64,000 nt of DNA, taken from Atopobium sp. oral taxon 416. GTDB lineage: Bacteria > Actinomycetota > Coriobacteriia > Coriobacteriales > Atopobiaceae. Shown here in pieces: positions 1-8,505 of the stretch. The translations under genes and the position numbers were made by a program. Positions within the stretch are counted from its first letter, which is position 1; every line of letters begins with the position of its first letter. The stretch covers positions 1,922,001-1,986,000 of the forward strand of contig NZ_CP072380.1 of the NCBI RefSeq assembly GCF_018128285.1, written 5' to 3'. A model generated the notes under the pieces. The model saw nothing but the letters and a program-made list of their open reading frames with translations. It did no database searches and was not told the DNA's origin.

Positions 1-60
1 TGACTAGGATTTTCTTTTAGGTATTTGAATAGGTCAAGTAGCGCAACAAAAGAGGGTCGC

Positions 61-1674
61 ATGGTTGCTTATACTACGGAAGCACACGCATCTGATCACG
101 CCCACAATGCTCTGCTCGAGAAGATCTGGACCACCGCCACCACCCATCCTGAGGCGCCCGCATTCACGATGCTGGGGCAAGAGCCACTCACCTATGCCGG
201 GCTCTGGAATCTGTCAGGACGGATTGCGAACAAGCTGCACAAACTGAGAACCGGAGAGAAACCGGTTCCCGTCATCGTAATCGGTGACAAGTCGAATCTG
301 ATGATTGCGACGCTGATCGGTTGTTTGCGCGCCGGCCACGCCTATGTTCCGGTGACCGTGTCGATGCCCTCCACGCGCGTCGAATCCATGCGTGAACAGC
401 TCAAGGCTGCCTTCGAATGTGATCCGACAGTGCTTGTCACACTCGACCATGAGCATGCCGACGTCCACAGTGAAAGCGACTACGTCTTTCTGCCTGAGGT
501 CCTGAAAGACAATCAAACAGATAGGACCGTTGAACAGCTTCCTTTTGAACCTGAGTGTTGGGTGACCGGTGAGGAGACCCAGTACATCATCTTCACATCC
601 GGCTCCACTGGGAAGCCGAAGGGCATCGAAGTCACTGAAAACGATGTCGCGAACTTTATGGATTGGCTCAACACCTTCCCGACGATCCGTGAGGGCAGCA
701 AGGTCTTTATGGACCAGGCGCCCTACTCCTTTGACCTCTCCGAGTTTGAGGTTATCGGTGCCCTCAGCACCGGCGGCTGCCTCTACGGAATCACCCCAGA
801 TGCCGCAACCGATATGCGCCATCTCTTTGAAGAACTCAAAAACTCAAACATGGACGTATGGGTCTCCACCCCACCCTTTGCCGATATGTGCCTGGCAGAT
901 CCGGGCTTCAACCGTGAGCTCTTACCCAAGGTCTCACTCTTCCTCTTCTGCGGTGACTACCTCACCCATCGGGTTGCCCGTGCGCTGAAGCAGCGTTTCC
1001 CGGAGGCAGTGGTTGCCAACACCTATGGCCCTACGGAGTCCACCGTCGCAGTGACCTACTGTGAGATCACCGATGAGATGCTCAAAGACAATCGGCCGCT
1101 GCCGGTCGGCTATCCCCGTCCCCGCACCGAGCTTGTAATCCGCAAGGTCAAGGAGGCTGGCGGCCCTCTGGGTGAGGTCTGCAAACCCGGTGAGAGCGGT
1201 GAGGTCGTAATCGTGGGTGACACGGTCGCTAAGGATTACCTCGGACAGCCGGAGAAGACCACCCAGGCCTTCAGCGAAGCGAAGCTGGGCGACGGCACCC
1301 CAGTCAGAGCCTTCCGCACCGGCGACCTGGCACACTTAGACGAGCAGGGGCTTCTCCACTACGAAGGGCGCATGGGTACCCTGATCAAGCTCAACGGCTT
1401 CAGGATCGAGCTCGGGGATATTGAAAACCACCTGCGCGGGATCGACGGGGTCGATAAGGCCTGCGTCATCCCGATGCGCCGCCAAGGCCGCATCAGTGCC
1501 CTCAAAGCCTTCGTTGTGCTGGACGACAAACACAAGGGAAAGATCACCCCGCGCGCGATCAAGCAGACCTTGAGCAAGAGCGTTCCGGCCTACATGGTGC
1601 CTCGCTTGGTCAAGATCCTCGATGCGCTGCCACTCACCAACAACGGGAAAATCGACCGTAAAGACCTCAAATAG
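61..1674 (+). CDS. dltA: D-alanine--poly(phosphoribitol) ligase subunit 1, DltA
   Basis: Adenylates D-alanine with ATP and loads it onto the phosphopantetheine arm of DltC in the cytoplasm, the first step of D-alanylation of teichoic acids. Seen: an ANL-family adenylation domain with the P-loop TSGSTGKPKG near residues 178-187, the NTYGPTE motif near 320, the hinge and C-terminal subdomain (YEGRMGTLIKLNGFRIE), and the catalytic lysine in NNGKIDRK at the C-terminus. Length of 537 residues is slightly above the usual ~505-510. The frame stays open upstream to a TTG at 25, but the ATG at 61 sits behind AGAGGGTCGC, a better ribosome site. It leads a tight operon with dltB, dltC, dltD and a small fifth gene. 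Confidence 0.96.
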   Translation: MVAYTTEAHASDHAHNALLEKIWTTATTHPEAPAFTMLGQEPLTYAGLWNLSGRIANKLHKLRTGEKPVPVIVIGDKSNLMIATLIGCLRAGHAYVPVTVSMPSTRVESMREQLKAAFECDPTVLVTLDHEHADVHSESDYVFLPEVLKDNQTDRTVEQLPFEPECWVTGEETQYIIFTSGSTGKPKGIEVTENDVANFMDWLNTFPTIREGSKVFMDQAPYSFDLSEFEVIGALSTGGCLYGITPDAATDMRHLFEELKNSNMDVWVSTPPFADMCLADPGFNRELLPKVSLFLFCGDYLTHRVARALKQRFPEAVVANTYGPTESTVAVTYCEITDEMLKDNRPLPVGYPRPRTELVIRKVKEAGGPLGEVCKPGESGEVVIVGDTVAKDYLGQPEKTTQAFSEAKLGDGTPVRAFRTGDLAHLDEQGLLHYEGRMGTLIKLNGFRIELGDIENHLRGIDGVDKACVIPMRRQGRISALKAFVVLDDKHKGKITPRAIKQTLSKSVPAYMVPRLVKILDALPLTNNGKIDRKDLK

Positions 1675-1691
1675 TCGGAAGTCCATAACGT

Positions 1692-2867
1692 ATGAATTTC
1701 TTTGCTGACACAAGCTTCTTCGTCTTCCTGACGATCATCATGTGTATCGCCGCCTGGTTGGGCATCCACGAGAAGCCGCTCAAGCGCTTCGGGCTCGGCG
1801 CCTCGGTCTTCATGCTCTTCTGGCTCTTCTTCCGCACCCCCATCGAGGGCATCTACGCGGCGGCCTACGTCGTGCTTTCGGCCCTCATGACCCAATGGGT
1901 GTGGCAGAAACCCAAGTCCAAGATACGCCTGCAGATAGCTTTGGTGTGCGCACTGGTACCGCTCGTGGTTTCCAAGATCACCCAGACCTACGCGACCAAT
2001 ATCCTGGGCTTTATGGGAATCTCCTATGTGACCTTCCGTGTGGTGCAGGTGCTGATCGAGACCAAGGATGGCCTCACCACCGCTATGGACCTTGCTGACT
2101 ACGTCTACTTCTTGATCTTCTTCCCGACCTTTACCTCAGGGCCGATCGATCGCTCTCGGCGCTTTCAGGAGGATCTGGACAGAACGCTTCCCAAAGGTGA
2201 GTACGAAGGAATGCTCGCCAAAGGCATCCTCCTCATTATGATCGGTATGGTTTACAACATCGTCTTCGCTACGATCGCGCGGACCTACTGGGTGCCGGAG
2301 ACCTGGGCACAGTATGGGGAGGACTTCTGGCTTGCGCTGTGGCGCCAGATCAGAAACGCTTACGCATATGGCCTCTATCTCTTCTTCGATTTCGCAGGCT
2401 ATTCGATGATGGCAATGGGGACAGGCTACGCCTTAGGGATCAAGGTTCCCCGCAACTTCAAGGCACCCTTTGTTGCTACAAGCATCACCGACTTCTGGAA
2501 CCGCTGGCACATCACGCTTTCCACCTGGCTGCGTGACTTCGTCTTCATGCGTCTCGCGCGCTGGATGATCGAGCATAAGACCTTCAGCGGGAAGAACAGA
2601 CGGTTACATACTGCGCAGGCAGCCCTGATTATTGATATGGTGGTTATGGGCTTCTGGCACGGGCCGACCGTTGAGTACGTGTGCTACGGCCTCTACCACG
2701 GCATCTTATTAGCCCTCGAACAAAGTTGGGAAAAGACGAAGTTCTACAAGAAGCACCGCCATGGAACCGCATATCGGATTATCTCCTGGTTCATCGTGAT
2801 ACAGCTCGTCTTCTTCGGCTTTGCGATCTTCAACGGTCAGATTTCACTGCTTCTGGGAGGAGCATAA
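1692..2867 (+). CDS. dltB: D-alanyl transfer protein DltB (MBOAT family)
   Basis: Membrane-bound O-acyltransferase that moves D-alanine from DltC on the inside to acceptors outside the membrane. Seen: 391 residues, about ten hydrophobic segments, the conserved segment GPIDRSRRF, the FWNRWHITLSTWLRDF block and the MBOAT active-site histidine in GFWHG (His323). Length agrees with the family (~390-415). It begins 17 bases after dltA and ends three bases before dltC, so the three are almost certainly co-transcribed. No irregularities were seen. Confidence 0.96.
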   Translation: MNFFADTSFFVFLTIIMCIAAWLGIHEKPLKRFGLGASVFMLFWLFFRTPIEGIYAAAYVVLSALMTQWVWQKPKSKIRLQIALVCALVPLVVSKITQTYATNILGFMGISYVTFRVVQVLIETKDGLTTAMDLADYVYFLIFFPTFTSGPIDRSRRFQEDLDRTLPKGEYEGMLAKGILLIMIGMVYNIVFATIARTYWVPETWAQYGEDFWLALWRQIRNAYAYGLYLFFDFAGYSMMAMGTGYALGIKVPRNFKAPFVATSITDFWNRWHITLSTWLRDFVFMRLARWMIEHKTFSGKNRRLHTAQAALIIDMVVMGFWHGPTVEYVCYGLYHGILLALEQSWEKTKFYKKHRHGTAYRIISWFIVIQLVFFGFAIFNGQISLLLGGA

Positions 2868-2870
2868 AGT

Positions 2871-3125
2871 ATGGCTATGACACATAATCAGCTCGTAGAA
2901 AAGATTAAGGACATGATCGTCGATGTCGCCGGCGATGACGATGCCACCTCCGATATGGATGGTGACCTCTTCGAGGAAGGCTACCTCGACTCGATGGGCG
3001 CAATCGAGCTACTCGTCACAATCCAAGATGAGCTCGGCGTCTCGATCGCCCCGACCGAGGTCCAGCGCTCCGAAATGAACACCCCCAACCTCATTATCAA
3101 ACAGGTTGAAAAACGCCTAAAGTGA
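2871..3125 (+). CDS. dltC: D-alanyl carrier protein DltC
   Basis: Small acyl-carrier-like protein that accepts activated D-alanine from DltA on a 4'-phosphopantetheine arm and presents it to DltB. Seen: 84 residues, acidic, with the modification motif GYLDSMGAIELL; the serine that would carry the arm is residue 41. The ATG at 2871 lies behind GGGAGGAGCATAAAGT, an excellent ribosome site that overlaps the end of dltB; a second ATG six bases on would remove two residues. Length is that of the family (~78-81) plus a few N-terminal residues. Confidence 0.96.
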   Translation: MAMTHNQLVEKIKDMIVDVAGDDDATSDMDGDLFEEGYLDSMGAIELLVTIQDELGVSIAPTEVQRSEMNTPNLIIKQVEKRLK

Positions 3126-3132
3126 TACGCCT

Positions 3133-4371
3133 ATGATTACCAGAAGGACCCTTCTCAAGACAACTGCGGGGAGCTTGGCAGCACTGGGTGCCAGCCTTGT
3201 CGGCGCCGATCGGCTGATGTTTCCCAAATTGGAGAATAAAGCCGACGGCTCGCGCGTCTACGACTACGTCTACGGTATGCCCAAGTCCGAAGCTATCGAG
3301 TTTGTCCTCACCAACATGAGCGAGAACGGACGCTTCTGCTTCGGTACCTCTGAGTTCTACTTCTCCAAGGATTTGATCCCGGAAGTTCCACAGGCGGTCT
3401 TCGGAGAGCACAACACCGGGGTCGATATGACCGTTATCGGCCAGCCCTACGACCAGAGCCTGTGGCAGGCGATCGCCTGCGGAGCCTATATGGGCCGTGC
3501 CAAGAACCACGAGTGTGTGCTCTTCGTGAGCCCCCAATGGTTCTTCAAGGGCAACGGCTCACGCTCCAACTTCACTGGCCTCTTCAACTACGAGCTCTAC
3601 CGAGCTTTCTGCCAGAACACGATGATCTCAGGTGAGCTCAAGGCCACGATCAGACAGCACGTGCTCAATCTGGGAATCGATGCGGGGACGGTCGCAGCCG
3701 CCAACCAGGATACCCCGGCGGATGCTTTGAACGACCTGCAGAAACACGAGCAGAATACGCTGCGTATCAGATCAGAGCTGGAGAAGATGGTCACAGGCGC
3801 ACCGAGCAAGAGCCGGGAGCGCGCGATCAACTACTACACTAGTGAGCCTGACTGGGAGACCCTCTTGGCGCAGGCAAGCGATGAGGGGGCAAACCGCTGC
3901 ACGAACAACGATTTTGGGATCTACAACTCCTACTGGACCCGGAACTCCCACTTCTCTCCTGAACAGAACCAAACCTTCGATCAGGCAGAGGATGAATGGG
4001 GTGAGCTCAACCTCTTCTTCCAGGTAGCCCAGGAGTGCGGAGCTTCCACGCTCGTCGTGATGCTGCCGATGCACGGGCCCTGGTACGATCGGGTAGGCGT
4101 GCCGCAAGAGACCAGAGACGGCTACTACCAACGGTTGCGTGATGCCACAGATACCGCCGGGGTCACCTATGCGGACTTCTCCCCCTTCGAGTATGAGCGC
4201 TATTTTTTTGCGGATACAGTCCACCCCGGCTGGCGTGGCTGGGTTCACATCGAGCGCGCGATCTACCACTTCATTATGGGCCAGGACGACGACTGCCTCG
4301 GTGGCTGGGGCTACGGCACCGCAACCGCTGAAGGCTTGGACGATATGAGGGGAGCCAAGGGGGACGTATGA
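3133..4371 (+). CDS. dltD: D-alanine transfer protein DltD
   Basis: Extracytoplasmic, membrane-anchored SGNH-like hydrolase needed to place D-alanine on lipoteichoic acid. Seen: 412 residues; the nucleophile block FGTSE (Ser73), and the Asp/His pair in ADTVHPGW near residues 356-362, which is the usual DltD C-terminal triad arrangement. The N-terminus reads MITRRTLLKTTAGSLAALGA, which looks like a twin-arginine signal/anchor rather than the plain transmembrane anchor usual for DltD. It follows dltC by seven bases, and its end overlaps the next small gene by four bases (ATGA), so translation of that gene is probably coupled. Confidence 0.94.
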   Translation: MITRRTLLKTTAGSLAALGASLVGADRLMFPKLENKADGSRVYDYVYGMPKSEAIEFVLTNMSENGRFCFGTSEFYFSKDLIPEVPQAVFGEHNTGVDMTVIGQPYDQSLWQAIACGAYMGRAKNHECVLFVSPQWFFKGNGSRSNFTGLFNYELYRAFCQNTMISGELKATIRQHVLNLGIDAGTVAAANQDTPADALNDLQKHEQNTLRIRSELEKMVTGAPSKSRERAINYYTSEPDWETLLAQASDEGANRCTNNDFGIYNSYWTRNSHFSPEQNQTFDQAEDEWGELNLFFQVAQECGASTLVVMLPMHGPWYDRVGVPQETRDGYYQRLRDATDTAGVTYADFSPFEYERYFFADTVHPGWRGWVHIERAIYHFIMGQDDDCLGGWGYGTATAEGLDDMRGAKGDV

Positions 4372-4562
4372 GCGCAAAGAAGAGAGAGTTCACACCGGTC
4401 GCCGACACGAAGAAGACAATCATCGCCTATGCGAATGACCATCCCGTGCTGGTCTATGTCCTTTCCGCAGTCTCGGTCGTCGCAATGGGCATCCTGCTCT
4501 TCTGGTTCGTCAATTTCTCAGGCTACACCGCGCCCGCAACCTTCGTTTACGCCGGCTTCTAG
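4368..4562 (+). CDS. small membrane protein, DltX-like
   Basis: A 64-residue protein with a charged N-terminus, one hydrophobic span (about residues 27-48) and a C-terminus ending FVYAGF. Known DltX proteins are short single-pass proteins of dlt operons ending in an F-x-Y-x-x-F pattern, whose tyrosine is reported to act in D-alanine hand-over between DltB and DltD; Tyr61 here would be that residue. In Firmicutes dltX usually precedes dltA, whereas this gene is last in the operon, overlapping dltD by four bases. The assignment rests on size, topology, operon membership and the C-terminal pattern, not on broad sequence similarity. Confidence 0.7.
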   Translation: MSAKKREFTPVADTKKTIIAYANDHPVLVYVLSAVSVVAMGILLFWFVNFSGYTAPATFVYAGF

Positions 4563-4588
4563 CGCTCTCCCACAACAGACGTGATACT

Positions 4589-4626
4589 AACGGCAGCACC
4601 TCAGTACATCTGAGAGGTTGCCGTTT
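4589..4626 (+). terminator. hairpin at the end of the dlt operon
   Basis: Inverted repeat with arms AACGGCAGCACCTCAG and CTGAGAGGTTGCCGTT (one bulge/mismatch) around a four-base loop, followed by TTCTG. It lies between two convergent genes (dlt operon and serine hydrolase) and may act in both directions. Confidence 0.7.
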
Positions 4627-4629
4627 CTG

Positions 4630-6009
4630 CTACCGCTTAACAACTGCCTTGCTACTACCTGAGGAGCGGACCAGTACGACCGCTTTAGCGATGCCGCAGG
4701 CAACGCTCACGACGATACAGCCGATGCAGACAATACTGAAGTCAGGCATAAAGGTCAGGGTGTCCCGCCAGGTATAGTTTTGCCAGATGGGCAGGAAATA
4801 CACCGTAAGCGGGAACAGCACCTGCAGCGTGATCAGACGCCAGACAAGCTGCGTGTGAGGCTGGGTCTTCACATCCTGCTTCCACTTACCGAAACACACA
4901 ATCGGGATCACGGCGATCGCAATAAGGATGAAGTAGAAAAAGTCCATCCCCAGGTGATGCTGGATACGGAGCATCGGAGAGACATCGTCAGGTTCTGCGC
5001 CCATCACGCAGGCAACCACCCCGCCTGCCATCGCATAGAAGGCGTCATTGCCGCCGAAGGCATCCGCGGCATCCCCGAGGACTGCCAGGGCAATCCCCCG
5101 CTGTGGCAGGATCATCATTCTCGCCACACCGTTTTCCACGTCTCCGTCGTGTGAGAGGATGAGCTCCCCGGAATCTGTATAGAAGGAGCTCCACCCCATC
5201 CCATAGAAGGAATCAGAGGTGGGATCCAGCACTCTGTTCAAGAACATCGCGCGCACTGAAGCAGGCTGCAGGATCTGAGCGCCACCGGTGGGCGTTGCGC
5301 TGCCCTGATTGAGATACATCTGCAAATATTTGGCGAAGTCCGCGGGGCTCGTGCACATGTAGCCGGAGGAGGCACTTCCCCAAGCGTCGTCGCTGTCGCC
5401 GCGGGCAAAGCCATCCGCCACGGACCATCCAAAATAGTTGCGGTGACCATGCACCGCCTCACGGTCCTCAAGGGTTGCCCCGGAATCGTCCATCCCCAAT
5501 GGGATTAACACATGCTCCTCAACGTATTGGGTGTAGGGCTCGCCGGAGACCGCATCGACGATGTGCCCCAAGAGGTCGTAGTTCGCATTCGAGTAGGAGA
5601 ACCTGCCCTTCATCGGCCCTGAGTGCGCCTCTGAGAGCGACTCATAGTAGCCAAAGCCACTGGTTTGGTTCAGCAGACTTCTGACCGTCACATCCCAATC
5701 GGTGCCATAGGATGGTACATATTGGGATACTGGGGTATCCAGATCAAGCGCACCCTCCTGTGCCAGCTGCAGGACGGAGATCGCGCAGAAGGATTTGGTG
5801 AGTGACCCGATCAGCATCGTGTCATGTTCTGAGGTGATATCCCCCAGCAGCTTCTGATATTGGGTACCGCTCGCGTTCACGACGATCACCGCCACCCCCG
5901 GCAGACCAGTTCTGGGGAAGTTCCGATCGAGATAGTCATCGAGCTCACAGCGCAGAGACATTGAGCGCGGCTGCGAGTCGGAACCGGTATCCCCCTCAGG
6001 AAACGTCAT
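4630..6009 (-). CDS. membrane-anchored serine beta-lactamase-like hydrolase
   Basis: Penicillin-recognising serine hydrolase of the class C beta-lactamase/esterase superfamily, probably acting outside the membrane on peptidoglycan peptides, D-amino-acid esters or small esters. Seen: the SxxK motif in IGSLTKSF, the YxN motif as YSNANYD, a late HDG block (LSHDGDVENG) in the place of KTG, and at the C-terminus three hydrophobic spans, so the protein is membrane-bound. The ATG at 6009 gives 459 residues, but the open frame continues upstream to a TAG at 6301-6303 through an acidic linker and a typical signal-anchor (see next entry), so the true start is probably farther upstream at a non-standard codon. 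The exact substrate cannot be told. Confidence 0.85.
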   Translation of the reverse strand: MTFPEGDTGSDSQPRSMSLRCELDDYLDRNFPRTGLPGVAVIVVNASGTQYQKLLGDITSEHDTMLIGSLTKSFCAISVLQLAQEGALDLDTPVSQYVPSYGTDWDVTVRSLLNQTSGFGYYESLSEAHSGPMKGRFSYSNANYDLLGHIVDAVSGEPYTQYVEEHVLIPLGMDDSGATLEDREAVHGHRNYFGWSVADGFARGDSDDAWGSASSGYMCTSPADFAKYLQMYLNQGSATPTGGAQILQPASVRAMFLNRVLDPTSDSFYGMGWSSFYTDSGELILSHDGDVENGVARMMILPQRGIALAVLGDAADAFGGNDAFYAMAGGVVACVMGAEPDDVSPMLRIQHHLGMDFFYFILIAIAVIPIVCFGKWKQDVKTQPHTQLVWRLITLQVLFPLTVYFLPIWQNYTWRDTLTFMPDFSIVCIGCIVVSVACGIAKAVVLVRSSGSSKAVVKR

Positions 6010-6276
6010 GGTACCGTTATCGCTCAGCCGTGTCCCGTCATAGTATGAATCCTGAGGAAAGAGCCCATAGACGTTCTGCGGGGTATCAGAGCCCTCTGCG
6101 GGGCCTCCGATCCCCTGCTCCTGTTGCTCTTCCTGCGCGGTCTCAGTCCGGTCTTCGGGGACCGGCTGGGTCTGCTCCCATCCGTGCCCCGCATAGGTGG
6201 CGAGGACGAGAAAGAGCGCCGTGGAGATACCCGCGATCCATTTGACTATCAGGTTCTTCTGGTTGCGTTGCGTAAT
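6010..6276 (-). other. in-frame N-terminal extension of the serine hydrolase, signal-anchor without ATG/GTG/TTG
   Basis: Reading the frame of the serine hydrolase upstream of its first ATG gives about 89 more codons without a stop: a basic stretch (ITQRNQKNLIVKW), a hydrophobic span (IAGISTALFLVLATYAG), then a Pro/Glu/Gln-rich linker. That is the expected N-terminus of an exported enzyme. No ATG, GTG or TTG lies between the in-frame TAG at 6301-6303 and the ATG at 6009. The best candidate is an ATT at 6274-6276 preceded by GGAAGGTAGGTTTT; a CTG at 6250-6252 is another. Alternatives are a small base-call error or true loss of the start. Confidence 0.6.
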
Positions 6277-6368
6277 AAAACCTACCTTCCGCGTCTTACT
6301 CTACGCAAAACGCAGACGGTTGTGCACAGATTGGGCGTATCGCAGCAAAGTCGCACAAATATAAAAGA

Positions 6369-7274
6369 TTAACGGGAAGCGCGCTCGAGCGCCCACTTGA
6401 ACCAATCGACAAATTCGTCGCGGTTGACCGCCGTCGCCATCTTCACATTTGGATGGTCTCCTGGGATTGCGACATCCAGTTTCCCGTCTTTCCCGATGGT
6501 GAGCGTGGCAGGTTTGATCGTAAAGAAATTGGGGTGGATCGCCAACGCCACTGCCACGGGATCGGCGATCTCTTTACCCCTTCCATCCAAGCTCTCTGCC
6601 CCAGAGAGCATTGTGTAGACGGCATTCCCAATACGGCCGCTGAGCGCGATATCGGTCATATCAAGCTCGCTCAGGGGGACCTGTACAGCCACCTCAAGCG
6701 GTACGAAGTTCACATTGAGTCCGGAATTCACGACAACACGGGCAGCATCCGGGTCGGCAGCCACATTGCGGCCTGCCTGCTGCAGCGTATCCTTGTCCTC
6801 AAGCGTTGTACCCATACAGTACACTCCGCCGATCATCGGCTTGACCTCCGGATGTTTGATAAGGAGCGATGCCAGGTTCGAAAGCGGAGCCAAACAGATA
6901 ATGTAGATCTTCTTGCCTTCGGAATCGACCTGTTTGATCGTCTGGTACATCGCCTCATCGGCGGGTAGGTTGGCAAGCAGATCCTCTGCCTCGTCGGCGA
7001 AGACCCAGTTACCGAGGCCTGACGGGCCAAGCTTGGGCTCCATGTAGTGACGTTTTTCGGAATTCGGGAGATCGATGCCGGTGGAAACCCAGATACGGCT
7101 TCCTAAAAAAGCCTCCAGCTTCAGGGCATTCGCGGTGGCCTGATGGACGTCGATGGATCCTCCCGCCGTCGTAATCAGCCGCGTATCGAGTCTTGAACAG
7201 GTGAGCGCAATGAAGAGAGCCGCTGCATCATCGATACCAGGATCAATATCAATTATGGTAGGAATACGACTCAT
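6369..7274 (-). CDS. inosine-uridine preferring nucleoside hydrolase family protein
   Basis: Cleaves the N-glycosidic bond of ribonucleosides to free base and ribose, in the cytoplasm, for salvage. Seen: the calcium-binding N-terminal motif DIDPGIDD at residues 9-16, the family pattern around IICLAPLSNLA, an FVPLEVAVQVPL block, and the later Asp in DPVAVALAIHP. Length of 301 residues is normal for the family (~310). It stands alone on the minus strand with no transporter next to it. The base preference cannot be read from the sequence. Confidence 0.93.
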   Translation of the reverse strand: MSRIPTIIDIDPGIDDAAALFIALTCSRLDTRLITTAGGSIDVHQATANALKLEAFLGSRIWVSTGIDLPNSEKRHYMEPKLGPSGLGNWVFADEAEDLLANLPADEAMYQTIKQVDSEGKKIYIICLAPLSNLASLLIKHPEVKPMIGGVYCMGTTLEDKDTLQQAGRNVAADPDAARVVVNSGLNVNFVPLEVAVQVPLSELDMTDIALSGRIGNAVYTMLSGAESLDGRGKEIADPVAVALAIHPNFFTIKPATLTIGKDGKLDVAIPGDHPNVKMATAVNRDEFVDWFKWALERASR

Positions 7275-7446
7275 GGTATGCTTCTTTCACCCGTTAATGT
7301 TCTACTTTAGCGCGACCTGAAAGGCGCTGGTAGACGTCGACTTTTCAGACGGTGATCCTCCACCGCACGCACACACCAACACCCTATTTTCGTCTAAATA
7401 GATTATTAATATCAAGCGGCATCAGAAAAGGGAATCAGAGCATAAA

Positions 7447-7480
7447 AAGAAAGCGCCAAGTAATCTGCTTGACGCTTATA
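7447..7480 (-). terminator. terminator of the asp23 operon
   Basis: On the minus strand AAGCGTCAAG, a seven-base loop, CTTGGCGCTT (one G-U pair) and then TCTTTTT. It lies about 30 bases after the stop codon of the Asp23 gene. Confidence 0.75.
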
Positions 7481-7506
7481 GGATACACGATTTTTTATGG
7501 GGGACG

Positions 7507-8109
7507 CTAGTCCGCAGTAGCCTCTATCTTCTGATCCACTAGCTGCTCTTCCGTCTTTTCGGACTTGTCAGCCTCTGCCGACTCCGCGCTGTCCTGCTGC
7601 TCCAGCCTGTCGGCATCGGCCTTCCTACGCTTGACCTCTTCGGGGGTGAGCACATCCTCGATGCGCAGGTTTACACCGGCCACCTGCAGCCCCGTCATGC
7701 CCATAACCTGCTTCACGACAGCTTTCTTCACGTCCTCAAAGATCTGCGGGGCATAGGCGCCGTACTCAATCAAAACTGAGATGTTGACTCTGACGGAAGC
7801 GTCCGGAGTGACTTCGACCGTGACGCCCTTTCTCGGACTCGTGGCGCCGAAGGCGTCCTGAACGCGGCTGACCCAGCCGCCTTTCATACCGACAACACCG
7901 GGGACGTCACGCACGGCCAAAGCGACGATCTTTTCGATCACACCATTTGAGAAGGTCAGCGAATCCTCAGAGTTGTCGTCATCCTCCGCCGCTTCGATAT
8001 CCTCGTTGTTGCTCATCGACTTCGGTTTGCCGGTCACTTTGATGTCTTGGGCATCATTCTCGCTAGCCTGCGCAGTCGTCTTTGTCTTCTCATCAGTATC
8101 TTGTGCCAT
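7507..8109 (-). CDS. Asp23/Gls24 family envelope stress protein
   Basis: Member of the Asp23 (DUF322) family, abundant membrane-associated proteins of Gram-positive bacteria linked to envelope and alkaline stress. Seen: 200 residues with a low-complexity acidic N-terminus, a central domain with the typical pattern FSNGVIEKIVALAVRDVPGV followed by GMKGGW, conserved RVNISVLIEYG and a charged C-terminal tail. It is the last gene of a three-gene minus-strand operon with a DUF2273 protein and AmaP, the membrane anchor of Asp23 in Staphylococcus, which supports the family call. Its exact role is unknown. Confidence 0.92.
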   Translation of the reverse strand: MAQDTDEKTKTTAQASENDAQDIKVTGKPKSMSNNEDIEAAEDDDNSEDSLTFSNGVIEKIVALAVRDVPGVVGMKGGWVSRVQDAFGATSPRKGVTVEVTPDASVRVNISVLIEYGAYAPQIFEDVKKAVVKQVMGMTGLQVAGVNLRIEDVLTPEEVKRRKADADRLEQQDSAESAEADKSEKTEEQLVDQKIEATAD

Positions 8110-8127
8110 CGTACACTCCTTGTATCA

Positions 8128-8505
8128 TTACCTCTCATCACGGGAACGGAATAGGTTGTGGAAAAAGGTGAAGATCTTCGGGTCCCCATCGAACTTCTGC
8201 CCGATTGCGACGCCGAGCGTCACGAGGATCACCACGAGCAAAGTCCGCCAAAAGCCGATCAAAAAGAGCAGAATTGCAGTGATCAGCCCAAGGAAACCGA
8301 AGGACACCGCGTATTCGTGACCCGGGAAGTTGTGTTTGAGCCACCAGTCGATGTGCGCGATGGGGCCCGCGCCTTTGTCCGCTTTCTGCTTGGAAGCATC
8401 TTCGGCAGCAGCTGTAGCAGCGCTGGGCTGCTCTTCGCGGCCATCTTTCTCAGCGTTGTCGCTGCTGTCGATATTCACCTGGAGTTTCTCCCACTTATTG
8501 CTCAT
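8128..8505 (-). CDS. DUF2273 family small integral membrane protein
   Basis: A 125-residue protein with a hydrophilic, charged N-terminal half and a C-terminal pair of hydrophobic spans containing FGFLGLITAILLFLIGFW and a VTLGVAIGQKFDGDPK block, the signature of DUF2273 proteins that accompany Asp23 and AmaP. The start at ATG 8505 was chosen because AGGAGG lies just before it; the frame stays open nine codons farther. It overlaps the end of amaP by 11 bases, so the pair is translationally coupled. The N-terminal extension is longer than in most DUF2273 proteins, which are about 60-80 residues. Confidence 0.85.
   Translation of the reverse strand: MSNKWEKLQVNIDSSDNAEKDGREEQPSAATAAAEDASKQKADKGAGPIAHIDWWLKHNFPGHEYAVSFGFLGLITAILLFLIGFWRTLLVVILVTLGVAIGQKFDGDPKIFTFFHNLFRSRDER

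Noticed and set aside
214-822. Long minus-strand ORF opposite dltA
   Set aside because: Shadow of a GC-rich gene; dltA on the other strand is complete and clearly coding. Similar shadows opposite pgm, kup, gltA, the alcohol dehydrogenase and the U32 gene were also ignored.
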